Positions 1-9,556 of a stretch of DNA of 64,000 nucleotides are shown here, piece after piece. This DNA comes from Pinus tabuliformis. Lineage: Eukaryota > Streptophyta > Pinopsida > Pinales > Pinaceae. Position numbers and translations under genes: made by a program. How positions within the stretch are numbered: position 1 is the first letter of the stretch; each line of letters starts with the position of its first letter. Location of the stretch: the NCBI GenBank assembly GCA_031772625.1, contig CM062805.1, positions 802,247,592 to 802,311,591 of the forward strand, read 5' to 3'. A model generated the notes under the pieces. It searched no databases and was not told where the DNA came from. It saw nothing but the letters and a program-made list of their open reading frames with translations.

Positions 1-2
1 AT

Positions 3-1640
3 CCTCCTCCATATGAACCTTCCTCTTCTAGGAAGAGGCCTTCATGGCTTAAGGGGTTACTTGATGATGCTGAAGGACATGCTACACCCCGAGGAACCTT
101 TCGTGAAAGTAAGAAACCTAATAGGTATCAAGGATACCTGACCATCATGAGCACGATCATACAAAATGAGCCTTCTTCATTCTCAGATACCGTCAAGCAT
201 CAAGTATGGAAGGATGCTATGACCGAAGAATATGAGTCTATCATAAAGAATGATGTTTGGGAAGTAGTTCCCAGACCCCTGGACAAGACTATTGTTACTT
301 CCAAATGGCTTTACAAGATAAAGCATGCAGCAGATGGAAGCACGGAAAAGTATAAGGCTCGTTTTTTTTCTTGAGGTTTCTCCCAAAAGGAAGGTATAGA
401 CTATGATGAGATATTTGCACCTGTTGCCAGATATACGACCATCCGCTCGATCATAGCCCTTGCCGCTTCACAAGGATGGAACCTACATCAGATGGATGTC
501 AAGACTGCGTTCTTGCATGGCTCGATCAAAGAAGAGGTCTACGTGGAGCAACCCGAAGGATTTGAGATTTATGATCGAAAATCTCATGTATGCAGGTTGA
601 AGAAAGCTCTCTATGGGCTGAAGCAAGCACCCTGAGCATGGTATGAGAGGATCGATAGCTACTTGATGAAGCTGGGATTCACTAGGAGTGAAGCCGATCC
701 TAACCTTTACTATAAGGTTGAAGATGACAAGCCTATCATACTGGTGTTGTATGTGGATGACCTCTTTCTAATAGGTGCAGACCCTCTCATTCTCAAATGT
801 AAGAGGGAGATGGCTTTTGAATTTGAAATGAAGGACCAAGGACTTGAAGTGTGGCAGAAGCCAAGGGAAATTTTCCTATCTCAAGGAAAATATGTGGTAA
901 ATATATTGGAAAGATTCGATATGATGGACTACAAGCCTGTGACTACCTTGAGGATCTTAACTTTTAGAAGTTATATGGTAGTGATGTCGGACCAGACTTG
1001 GGAAACGCCTCTGAGTTTCAAAAACTCATTCGCATTGATGTTCTTGTTGAACTGCCGTCCGAACATATGTTTTGTAGTTAGCATTGTGAGCTCATATTTG
1101 GTTGAGCCTCACTAGATTGATGCCAAGAATCTTCTGAGATGTCTTCAGGACACAATCTCTCATGGATTAAGATACACTGCTGGAGGTGTGAGACTACTTG
1201 GATATATTGATGTTGATTGGGCAGGCAGTGTGGTGGACCGTAAGAGCGCTTCTGAGTACTGTTTCACCTTGGGATCTGATTCGATATCCTGGATGAGCAA
1301 GAAGCAGAATTCAGTGGCCTTGAGCACCACCGAAGAAGGATATATTGTTGCTAGCATAACCTCGTGTGAGGCAGTCTGGTTGCGAAAGCTCTTCAGTGAG
1401 CTATTTGGATTTACATTCGATACCACTGTGATTCTCTGTAACAACCAGAGGTGGGATTCGATTATTGAGGAATCCCTTATTCATCAATTGCTCCAGCAGA
1501 TAGACATCATCTGGGATATGGTAAGTCGATGAGCAAGGAAGCTCCATCACATTAAGATGATGTACAGGTTGATACACCTTGTCAAAGCCCCGAGGAAAGA
1601 TCTAATCTGTGATTTTCCCAAATGACTTGGAGTCGGCAAG
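3..1640 (+). pseudogene. Copia pol: integrase tail, RT and RNase H, decayed
   Basis: Reading frame 3 gives the copia linker (RGTFRESKKPNRYQGYL), then the RVT_2 reverse transcriptase with SKWLYKIKH and QMDVKTAFLHG, and the YVDD catalytic box at 750-761. The RNase H part follows, with DVDWAGS, ISWMSKKQ and VALSTTE (about 1200-1340). In-frame TGA stops at 372-374 and 633-635 fall where the family has Arg codons (CGA to TGA), and 1113-1115 is another stop. About seven residues after MKDQG, where the family usually has a MHYFLG-like motif, are missing without loss of frame. The RNase H tail (HIDIRYHFIRD-like) is scrambled after about 1440. RT would copy element RNA and RNase H would degrade the RNA strand. 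This copy encodes neither. Confidence 0.9.
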
Positions 1641-1764
1641 AAACCCTTGTACAAGGGTCTTGCATATTGCATACATTGAGCTCTGGGAGCTCTGAGGGCT
1701 TGCGGTTCCTACTGGAGCAACATATGACCACAGGGTGACTCACCCTCCCCTGGTGGTGCACACT

Positions 1765-2045
1765 GGAACAAGATGATTCGCTCTCTTGTGGGACAAGATG
1801 ATTCGATCTCTTGTGGAACAGGATGATTCACTCTCCTGTGTAGCAGGATGATTAGTTCTCCTGTGAGGCCTGGATTGATGTTTTATCCATGGCAACCTGG
1901 ATTGATGTGTTCTCCATGGCAATTGTAGTAGGATTGATGTGTTCTCCTGTGATGCCTGGATTGATGTGTTCTCCATGGCAATTGTAGCAGGATTGATGTG
2001 TTCTCCTATGAGGACAGGATTGATTAGTTCTCCTGTCGAGGCATC
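1765..2045. repeat. Minisatellite in copia 3' untranslated region
   Basis: Imperfect tandem units of roughly 25-40 bases, each built on 'GGATTGATGTGTTCTCC' or 'GGATGATTCRCTCTCCTGTG' words. Open frames on both strands here (such as poly 'GEHINP' on the minus strand) are by-products of the repeat. Confidence 0.85.
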
Positions 2046-2200
2046 CTACCCATGCAGTCTGGGACTCATGGGAAGTACCTCTCATCTGATCAATGAACAG
2101 GGAAATGAAGTTAGGGACCATAGTAGTACCGATGGACACATCGTTGTAACTACCGTACTCCCTATGCTAGGATGACCTCCATTGATCTGGGATTAATGAT

Positions 2201-2440
2201 ACTGGTCTGGGACAAGTGGTAGGAGTTGTACCATACTATGACGCTGACTTCGGGTCGATTGAGACTGGTCTAGGATCAGTGGTACATACTCTGAGACTGA
2301 CTTTGAGTCAGTGGAGGATGATATTGGTCTGGGACCATTGGAGTTGTACTCACTATGACGCTAACTTTGGGTTGGTTGAGACTGGTCTGGGACCAGTGGT
2401 ACATACTCTGAGACTGACTTTGAGTCAGTATGATACATCC
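2201..2440. repeat. Two-copy direct repeat, period about 122 bp
   Basis: Unit 1 starts at 2201 and unit 2 at 2323, both with a TTGGTCTGGGAC or CTGGTCTGGGAC start. They share the blocks CTATGACGCT, GAGACTGGTCT and GACTTTGAGTCAGT. It lies in the copia 3' untranslated region, just after the minisatellite. Confidence 0.8.
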
Positions 2441-2464
2441 TCAATCATTTCTTCTTCTTCATAA

Positions 2465-2600
2465 TTCAGACAAAAGCAGAGTAGAACAGAACAATGTAAG
2501 AGCATAGCAGAACAGAACAAAACAGTACAGATCAGTGTAGGGCAGAACAAGACAAAGTAGAACAGGCAAAATAGAGCAGAGCAAGGCAAGGGTCAGGCTA
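2465..2600. repeat. Purine-rich CAGAA/CAGAR simple repeat
   Basis: A degenerate run of (A)CAGAACA, AGCAGA and GGCAGAACA words about 135 bases long, with almost no T. It lies between the copia pol and the polypurine tract. Confidence 0.7.
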
Positions 2601-2672
2601 TACAAGGCAGTGCAGTTGATGGATGAATAGTAACGACTGATAGACAGATTGCAGATGAAGTTCTCCATGGTT

Positions 2673-2681
2673 GAGAGGGAG
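2673..2681 (+). promoter_or_regulatory. Copia polypurine tract (plus-strand primer)
   Basis: GAGAGGGAG lies directly against the TGTTA start of the 3' LTR. This is the usual copia arrangement of an RNase H-resistant purine run that primes plus-strand DNA. Confidence 0.75.
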
Positions 2682-2708
2682 TGTTAAAATTGGCAACCAG
2701 GGCAAAAA

Positions 2709-3075
2709 TAATGAAAATGAAATTAACTCAGAAAATATGTAAAGCAGACATAAAAACCCAAACACAAAATATTGGCGGAAAAACGTTGAAGCCTCATGCT
2801 TCCTCGGGTATTCTCTCTCATTACACTTTACAAAAATAATTGAATATAGTGTTACAAATAAATAGATGAGAGACAGTGTTCTCAAGATAGTGCGTGCTAT
2901 CTTAGACACCTTTGGTTGAGATAATTTCTCACTAGACACACCAATATAGGAGTTACCTAAACTAACTCCTATCTTAGAGGAACAACCCAAGAGTTAGGCA
3001 CAAATTCCTAACTTGGAATATTTAATTAATTTATTTATTTTTGGATTTATTATTGTTTTATGAGAGAGTCTAACA
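2709..3075 (-). repeat. Element N 3' LTR (367 bp)
   Basis: On the minus strand it starts TGTTAGACTCTC and ends TTTTCATTA. It matches 7950-8337 closely but lacks one copy of a 22-bp tandem duplication that the other LTR carries. If the LTR is taken to end at TTTCA (2712), the target duplication becomes imperfect (AATAA/AAAAA). Confidence 0.88.
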
Positions 3076-3087
3076 TTCCCCCCCTCA
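3076..3087 (-). promoter_or_regulatory. Element N polypurine tract
   Basis: On the minus strand the sequence is ATTGAGGGGGGGAA directly before the LTR start. Two similar G-runs on the same strand lie inside the element at 3590-3595 and 3644-3650. Confidence 0.75.
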
Positions 3088-3708
3088 ATGATAAATCCAA
3101 AATAAGAACGAGGAACCATCTTCCAAGTTCTCATGTTGATCCTCAAAAACATTTCCTAAAAAAACCGCCAAAACTGGATGCTGGAAAAAACTCAAATCTG
3201 AAGAGAACATGAATCAGATGCATGCTTTATTCATCTCTGAATGTTGCTTGACAACTCCATCACTTGCCAAGCCGCAAAAGGATCCAACTGTCCTTTGTTT
3301 GAAAACAGCATCCGGTGTCCACTGACACAATTTGATAAACGACCACTGGCGTGTTTGTTGATGATCATTGCCCACTGGCTGAAGATGTCGAAAAACAACT
3401 CAATGTTGCTTTTGCTATGATGAAAGCTGCTCACTGCTGCTTTGGCTGTCGATCGCCCACTGGCGAATTTGCTGATGCTCACTGCTGATGAAAAATGCCC
3501 ACCGACTGATGAAGATGCCCACTGGCTGCTTCACTGATGTTGTCGAGACTTTTAGTCTGACAACCACTTGCCAATTTCATTGACATTTTCCCCCCTTCGT
3601 CAGCTGAAAGGAGAGAAAATCTTCTCCAAAATATATTTGAACTCCCCCCCTTCAGGTGTAGGAGATTTTCACTGTTGTACTCCCTCATTCAACTGCATGA
3701 GAGTACCA

Positions 3709-4446
3709 TCATCTGTTCACTGCTGGCTGCACTATGTGTGATTGTAGTCGGTTGTAGAACTGAGACAATCGTTTGACTGTGGATGACCATTCCCAAGGGT
3801 CGATCCATTGATAATGGATCTTCAATCTGCCTGATTTTTGTTGGTTGTGACATTTTTCTGAGGAATGATTGTGCTTGCCACAATGGCAACACGGATGGAG
3901 ATCAAAACATTGATCTTCCATATGACCATCTCTTTGACAATGAGAGCATTTCGGTTGAACATGAACTTCAGGTTGCGTGCAATTCGGGTTGACTACTACT
4001 TTCTCAGAACCTGTTGAGGTGAGTTGTTCAAGAAATCCTGCACTCACAAACTTAATTGGCTTGGAATAATCTGGGATATGTAAGTTGGTGTCATCAGTGA
4101 CATATCCTAAGCCTCGTCTATTCTTGTTATTTTGAATTTCTTCCCAGGGCTTGATGAGGGGTTTGGAAGAAATTGGAATTTGATCATGAACAACTTTGAC
4201 ACTTGAAGTTGTTGGGATGAATGACTTATCATCTGGATGGTTCAAAGACTTGAAAGTATCACTCTTTTCTTGCAATTCATTCCTTTGAAGTTGAGACTCA
4301 AGTTGAAGAAACTCAATGGTTTCATGTGTTTGTTGTAGATGCCATGAAATATCAGCAAGAGTTTCTTTGCTGATGTGCACCATATCTTCATCACTGGAGA
4401 TGATCAAACTGTGAAGAATGTTTAACAACTGAATATGTTGCGCCAT
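3709..4446 (-). CDS. Gag-like protein with two CCHC zinc knuckles
   Basis: A 245-residue open frame with no stops. Residues about 15-75 look helical and rich in Gln, Glu and Leu. Two CX2CX4HX4C zinc knuckles follow each other at about residues 168-200 (CSHCQRDGHMEDQC, then CCHCGKHNHSSEKC), as in nucleocapsid domains that bind element RNA. It is the only element-type protein in N. There is no recognisable capsid core, and the ORF is short for a plant gag (usually 300-500 residues), so it may be a 3' gag piece with a new start. Being open in an otherwise decayed neighbourhood suggests N is fairly young. Confidence is good for the zinc knuckles and moderate for a working protein. Confidence 0.65.
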   Translation of the reverse strand: MAQHIQLLNILHSLIISSDEDMVHISKETLADISWHLQQTHETIEFLQLESQLQRNELQEKSDTFKSLNHPDDKSFIPTTSSVKVVHDQIPISSKPLIKPWEEIQNNKNRRGLGYVTDDTNLHIPDYSKPIKFVSAGFLEQLTSTGSEKVVVNPNCTQPEVHVQPKCSHCQRDGHMEDQCFDLHPCCHCGKHNHSSEKCHNQQKSGRLKIHYQWIDPWEWSSTVKRLSQFYNRLQSHIVQPAVNR

Positions 4447-5911
4447 CTAAACTTTCTCACTTGAAATCAGGCTCTCTTGTCGTAGATTTCATGCTTTGAG
4501 CTGTTTCACTTTACTTGACTGACATGCTCGCTTGCTATGGGACTTGACTGGCACGCTCGCTTGATTTGTTGATCTCAACTTGCTTGATTGGTGTTAGAGT
4601 TGAACTTGTTGTGGTTGCTGTGATGGTTGTTTCAAGGAGTTAAAACTCATGGACTCACTTGATTGTGCTTTAAAGGAAGGGTGTTGAACATTGTCGAAAA
4701 TGCACCCAAAAAAGCTTACAATGATTTCAATGATTCACTACAATGACTCAATTCAAGACCTGGGTGTCGGTTTCAACCGAGAATGCACCCTTACAATGTG
4801 ATTTGAGTTTGATTACAAGTTCAATAATGTTGATGTAGCTTGTGCTCTGAAACGTTGAAGATTACAGATTCATTAACTTGATTGTAGTGATGTAGACATT
4901 GCTTTGAAATGTTGAAGTTTGCAGATTCATGAACTTGATTGTATTGAGTGAAATTGTTTGTTGAGGTCGAATGCCGATGTTGAAAACTTTGATGAGTTGT
5001 TGTAGTGACGCAAAAGCATGTGTTGAGCTTAATTATCCTTCCTTGGTGCTATTCTGTTACAAGTGTTGTGCTTGCTTTATGTAGGTGATATTAGATGAAA
5101 TTATTGATGTGTCACAACTAGACACAGATCAAAAAGAAAAAACATGAAGCCATAAAAAACACGTGCGCCATCAAGCACACATAGTGTACCTTAGATCCCC
5201 TTATTCAATTTCGGGCGGATCTAGGACACATCAACGCTAAAAAATGATATCTTTATTAATCACTGAGTACATCTGAAGTAATGATAATGCCAAGCTGACA
5301 ACCCTTTGAAACAACTCGCCTTCAAAATCTAAATGGATTGTGACACGATCCCTCTCAAAGTAAAACAATACTTTGAATTACAACAACTTTCCCTTATCAC
5401 TCCAAATACAAAATAAGACACTTATATCTCCACAAAATATTACAGACTGTAATGCACCTTATTCCTCCAAATACAATACAAATGGAAACACTCCTTAGTT
5501 CTTCAATTACAAAGAGCCAAAAACCATCCTTTCAACTCACAGTCTCACCACTTTCATGCATATAAAAATGCATCTCCAATTTCATGTCAAGTAAATCCAC
5601 TCACTGGGCAATTTCAACACATGCGGGAAAAAACATTCACTTATGGTCATAAAACCATAGTCATGCCTCTCACATTCATCATATTGGATCCTAACTATAT
5701 CTTGACAAAAGGTTAAGGAAACAACATGAAATTGGATGCTCACCAAATATAAGAAAATTAAGTTAAACTCAACGCATCCTTTGCTCGTTAGACAGATCTA
5801 TTATTTTCAGGAACAATAAGAACCATCAAAAGATAGAACTAGCGATAAAGGAACCACTTCAACAAATTTGGGCACAAAGTTTCAGTGTGGATGACTACTA
5901 ATTTCACAGTT
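4447..5911. other. Non-coding interior of element N
   Basis: No coding frame is convincing. About 4838-4960 holds a two-copy repeat of about 60 bases built on GAAACGTTGAAG or GAAATGTTGAAG and CAGATTCATNAACTTGATTGTA. The rest is AT-rich unique sequence. Confidence 0.5.
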
Positions 5912-6154
5912 TCATGGTTCAAAAACCATATTCTCAGCTTCCAACTTGATTGATTGGAAAAGTACAGAAGAAAGATACCGCTCTCCAAAGCTTGGGAGTA
6001 TCACAACAATCAACTTCCCAGCATTTTCAGGCCTCTTTGCAACTCTAATTGCCGCTGCAGCCGCGACACCTGATGATATACCCACCAGAAAACCTTCCTT
6101 TAATGCTAGCTGCTTGGCCATGTCAACAGCTTCATCACTTGAAATCTGTATGAC
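5912..6154 (-). pseudogene. Captured C-terminal piece of cysteine synthase (O-acetylserine (thiol)lyase)
   Basis: The last 80 residues of a minus-strand frame that opens at 6220 read like the C-terminus of plant O-acetylserine (thiol)lyase: [19 protein letters not shown], then [39 protein letters not shown] and a terminal NMVFEP followed by a stop. The enzyme uses pyridoxal phosphate to make cysteine from O-acetylserine and sulfide, but this piece lacks the catalytic lysine region. The 22 residues before it do not match. It lies in sense with element N, uninterrupted, which fits capture through a spliced transcript or capture of terminal exons. I recognise the family firmly, but not the paralogue. 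Confidence 0.85.
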
Positions 6155-6309
6155 CTCAATAAGAATATTCACATCCAGATTCCCTATTTGAAGTCTCCAT
6201 TGAAGATTCCTTCCCTGCAAGCAGCTCTACTGTCACGATGTCATTTTCAGCTCCGAAGTTGCATTTTACAGTGTCATGATCTAAAACTGGAATTGCAAAA
6301 GAATCAGAG

Positions 6310-6730
6310 GCAAGAATGATACAGGCACTCCGTGAAGAGTTGGAATAACTAATATCAATGGGAAAATCACAACTTTCACTCCTCCAATTTCTTCTTGATG
6401 TTCATGTTAACCAAAGGCACTTGATGGAAATGGATGCCTTTGAGAGGAAAATGAGGGCTAAATATGAGAGAATGGAGGTTTTCCGACAAAAAATTGCTTT
6501 CAGTGGATAATAAATTAGAGAAACTGCAGGCAGAGAACAAGGATCTGGTGCAAAGTTTATAGTTGGTGAAGGTGAAAAATGCAAACTTGGAAATTATGTT
6601 GAAGGAGAGAGACTTTGTTCTGAGATCGTTGAAAGAAAACTTAATCTTGCACGAGAAGAGTAAAATGCATTCGAACAGCGAGGAAAGCTTGCAAGAACTC
6701 GAAGGAGGACACTACAGTAGACACACTTGA
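6310..6730 (+). pseudogene. Possible captured coiled-coil gene piece, unidentified
   Basis: Plus-strand frames, broken by stops, give heptad-like charged peptides: HLMEMDAFERKMRAKYERME at about 6417-6476, then LKERDFVLRSLKENLILHEK at about 6600-6660. Composition and periodicity look like a plant coiled-coil protein, and the frame is opposite to element N. I do not recognise the gene. The other reading is chance low-complexity coding-like sequence. Confidence 0.35.
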
Positions 6731-6892
6731 TCGAATCTTACCTCTGTTTGGAGTATTCTAAATTATTTTCAAGGAATTCGTTCAACAAGACCATTGTTAT
6801 TCCAAAACTTTACCAGAAAACTTGGGTAATTGCAAGTGAGGCGAACATCCTGTGAGAAGAAATGAATAGCACTAGAGAAAAAGTAATCAGTA

Positions 6893-7146
6893 ACCCCTTC
6901 CAAACAAAAACAGTGGTGCACAATTTCCATAAAAAGGAGAGCAGCATTGTGGAAGAACTTATCTCAATATTGCTTGCTACATATCCACACCACTAATATG
7001 AGAAGAGAAGAACAGAATTGGAGGGAAAGTGATCTCGGTGTTCCCTTCCAAACAAAAGCAGTAATGCACAATTCCTATAAAGAGGAGAGCAACACTGTTG
7101 GAGAACTGATCATAATATTGCTCGCTGGATGTCCACTCAACTCTTG
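6893..7146. repeat. Diverged tandem duplication, about 150-bp period
   Basis: CCCTTCCAAACAAAA..CAGT.RTGCACAATTYC occurs near 6895 and again near 7043. Each copy is followed by a similar stretch (AAAGAGGAGAGCA, then GGAGAACT and ATATTGCT). Both copies translate to related peptides (PFQTKTVVHNFHKKESS and PFQTKAVMHNSYKEESN), so they may be a duplicated captured exon of unknown origin. Confidence 0.6.
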
Positions 7147-7577
7147 AAGCATTGGATTAATATGCCATGATGTTTAGACAGTCGTCGATATTCTTCATTC
7201 CAGCATTCGAACTCAGGATTGGATTTGTAGTCACGTGGTTGCAGCTTTGACGGGGAAAACAGAAACCTTACAAGATCTCTCTTATCATTCGGTCAGGGTT
7301 CTGTCTGCTTGACCATCTCTAGCATTTGCGCCAGAATTCCAAAGACAGAACCCTTTATATGTCCGAACTCAACTCCATACGGATTTCAACAGCAAATACA
7401 CTCTGCGCTTAGCAGGAAATCGATCTCCGCAGACATAGTGGCAAGAATTATGCTCAGAGCTACCAAATATATCCCAGTGCTTCGCTATATGCACAAAATA
7501 GCTTGAATCTGCTCAGGAAAAATTTGAAAACCGCTTAAATTTCTTGCAAAAACCTCATAATTTTCACCCAAAGTTAG

Positions 7578-7936
7578 ATGTCTATCTCGCATGAAGAGAT
7601 CCCCAAGTTGCAGAAATTGGCTCAGAAAAAGGTTAAAGGCCTTTCAAAAGAAGATATTGTTACTCAAAATGATCTAGTGTCCGCTTTAGCAGAGAAGATT
7701 GATTCAATTCCAGATGGAACAAACGCAGGCACTAGACGAACTGCAGCATGGAAGACAACAACTACACGTATGGAAATCAAAATTTACTCATCATCTCCAG
7801 GTGGGATGAATATTGAGTTTTATGAGCACACTGAGGAATCTAAGCAGTTCAGACAGGAGTTTGAAATGCGGAGAGCGAAACAGGATCAAGGATTAGACAT
7901 GTTTGCAGAGGGCCTTGATACATTGAAGAACCTGGG
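7578..7936 (+). pseudogene. Captured piece of a SYP71-type Qc-SNARE gene
   Basis: About 118 residues match the middle of plant SYP71-family syntaxins: EEIPKLQKLAQKKVKGLS, QNDLVSALAEKIDSIPDGT, then QFRQEFEMRRAKQDQGLDMF and EGLDTLKNLG. It stops before the SNARE motif and membrane anchor that would follow. Intact SYP71 acts in membrane fusion at the ER and plasma membrane; this piece cannot. It is antisense to element N and runs to the edge of the primer site (7936). The frame is still open. The few residues before EEIPKL do not match the family. Family call is firm. Confidence 0.82.
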
Positions 7937-7947
7937 CTCTGATACCA
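7936..7947 (-). promoter_or_regulatory. Element N primer-binding site, initiator tRNA-Met
   Basis: Reads TGGTATCAGAGC on the minus strand, complementary to the 3' end of plant initiator tRNA-Met, two bases inside the 5' LTR. This fixes the element's direction. Confidence 0.9.
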
Positions 7948-7949
7948 CA

Positions 7950-8337
7950 TAATGAAAATGAAATTAACTCAGAAAATATGTAAAGCAGACATAAAAACCC
8001 AGACACAAAATATTGGCAGAAAAACGCTGAAGCCTCATGCTTCCTCAGGTATTCTCTCTCATTACACATTACAAAAATAATTGAATATAGTGTTACAAAT
8101 AAATATATGAGAGACAATGTTCTCAAGATAGTGCGTGCTATCTTAGACACCTTTGGTTGAGATAATTTCTCCTTTGGTTGAGATAATTTCTCACCAGACA
8201 CACCAATATAGGAGTTACCTAAACTAACTCCTATCTTAGAGGAACAACCCAAGAGTTAGGCACAAATTCCTAACTTGGAATATTTAATTAATTAATTTAT
8301 TTTTGGATTTATTATTGTTTTATGAGAGAGTCTAACA
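7950..8337 (-). repeat. Element N 5' LTR (388 bp)
   Basis: Starts TGTTAGACTCTC on the minus strand at 8337. Compared with the 3' LTR it carries an extra copy of a 22-bp unit (CTTTGGTTGAGATAATTTCT, about 8150-8195) and few other differences, which suggests a fairly recent insertion. Confidence 0.88.
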
Positions 8338-8678
8338 AAAAATTCATGTGGGTCATCTTATTCATGGATGATAATATTTTTATTAGATTCCTCTCGTCGA
8401 GAGGTGTAGGATTGATATAAAGATCATCCAATTCCGATAAGTATTCATGGAGATATGAATTTATTTTGATTATGCAATTATTATCAAGCCGACCTACAAC
8501 TCATGTAGGCTCAGAAGCCCAACAGTCGCATCTATTCACCCACCAACGTTGTGTATAAATATAAGAGGACTTTTCCTCATTTGGACTCACTCATCTCATC
8601 ACATCTCTCTCTCTCTACTGTGCATATATGAGTCTCTTCTCTACTGTGCTGAAATGGGTCTTTCTCTTTCACACATGT

Positions 8679-9239
8679 GAAGCCGGAAGCTATTGAATTT
8701 GAAGCTGCAACTGCAGAAGTAAAGATTGACTTGCGTGGCCTAGAAGATATCCTCTTTGGAACTGCATTGTAGGTTCATCTGAACCTCCTTTGAAAGCCGC
8801 AACTTTTGGTGGTGGAATGAAGTCAATCTGACGAACGGTTCCCAAGATATCGACTGCCCTAGTTTGAAGCCGGAAACTGCTGAAACTGAAGCTGCAACTG
8901 CAGAAGTAAAGATTGACTTGCGTGGCATAGAAGATCTTCTCTTTGGAACTGCACTGTAGGTTCATCTAAAGCTCCTTTGAAAGCTGCAACGTTTGGTGGT
9001 GGAATGAAGTCAATCTGACGAACGGTTTGCAAGATATTGACTGCCCTAGTTTGAAGCCAGAAACTGCTGAAACTGAAGCTGCAACTACAGAAGTAAAGAT
9101 TGACTTGCGTGGCCTAGAAGATCTCCTCATCTGAACTACGCTGTAGGTTCATCTGAACCTCCTCTGGAAGCTGAAACTTTTGGTGGTGGAATGAAGTCAA
9201 TCCGACTGTCGGTTTGTGAGATATGGTCTGCCCTAGTTT
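8679..9239. repeat. Three 187-bp tandem repeats inside the copia LTR
   Basis: Units start at 8679, 8866 and 9053, each with GAAGCCGGAAR or GAAGCCAGAAA, and run through AAGATTGACTTGCGTGGC and TTTGGTGGTGGAATGAAG to CTGCCCTAGTTTG. They lie downstream of the LTR TATA box, so would be in the transcript. Minus-strand open frames here (8690-8965) are shadows of the repeat. Confidence 0.9.
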
Positions 9240-9556
9240 GGTAATGAAGCCGCTAATGCTGATGCTACTGATCTAGGGTTTGCTACTGCTGATATGAATC
9301 AGATTTATTGTACTATTTCTCTCTGTTGAATTATTGAAGATAAAAGAAGATTTGATCAAAGGGTTTCCCCACACATTGTGGGGTTTGTCCCTGGCTAGCC
9401 GCCACATCTTGTGTCTCTTGTCTTGGCTTGTTTTCTGTCGATCGTTTAATGTTCTATCTGCACTTTACTTTAAGTACATGTGATCTCTAATCGGTGGAGT
9501 ATAATAAGAAAAAGAAGTAAACTATTATAAGCATAGAACATACCATAAATTAACAA

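Larger units (their letters stand above)
2709..8337 (-). mobile_element. Element N: non-autonomous LTR retrotransposon with captured gene pieces
   Basis: Two near-identical direct repeats (2709-3075 and 7950-8337) are the LTRs, and the element reads on the minus strand. Next to the right (5') LTR is a primer site matching initiator tRNA-Met (7936-7947). Next to the left (3') LTR is a polypurine tract (3076-3087). A perfect 5-bp target duplication AAAAA flanks it at 2704-2708 and 8338-8342. The interior (4.9 kb) has no protease, RT, RNase H or integrase, only a gag-like zinc-knuckle ORF and pieces of host genes. It must have moved using proteins from another element. Its target was the copia 3' LTR. 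Confidence 0.88.
1..9556 (+). mobile_element. Ty1/copia LTR retrotransposon, 3' part, split by a nested element
   Basis: The window opens inside the pol gene of a Ty1/copia element read on the plus strand. In order it shows the integrase-to-RT linker, reverse transcriptase, RNase H, about 1 kb of repeat-rich 3' untranslated sequence, a polypurine tract at 2673-2681 and a 3' LTR that starts TGTTAAAATT at 2682. The LTR is cut after 32 bases by nested element N (2709-8337) and resumes at 8343. The right LTR end is not certain: a TTAACA at about 9551-9556 would pair with the TGTTA start, but an end nearer 9460 is possible. The 5' LTR and gag lie left of the window. Several stops show the copy is dead. 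Confidence 0.85.
2682..9556 (+). repeat. Copia 3' LTR, split into 2682-2708 and 8343-about 9556
   Basis: The left piece (TGTTAAAATTGGCAACCAGG) and the right piece are separated by element N and its duplicated target AAAAA. The right piece contains a TATA box (TATAAATA, 8554-8561), a CT-rich stretch after it (about 8600) and three 187-bp tandem units. Without the insert the LTR would be about 1.2 kb. The 3' end is approximate. Confidence 0.7.

Noticed and set aside
1740..2175. Open frames on both strands with repeated peptides
   Set aside because: Shadows of the minisatellite; no family signal and no codon bias.
8690..8965. Minus-strand open frames of repeated peptide
   Set aside because: Produced by the 187-bp tandem repeats in the copia LTR.
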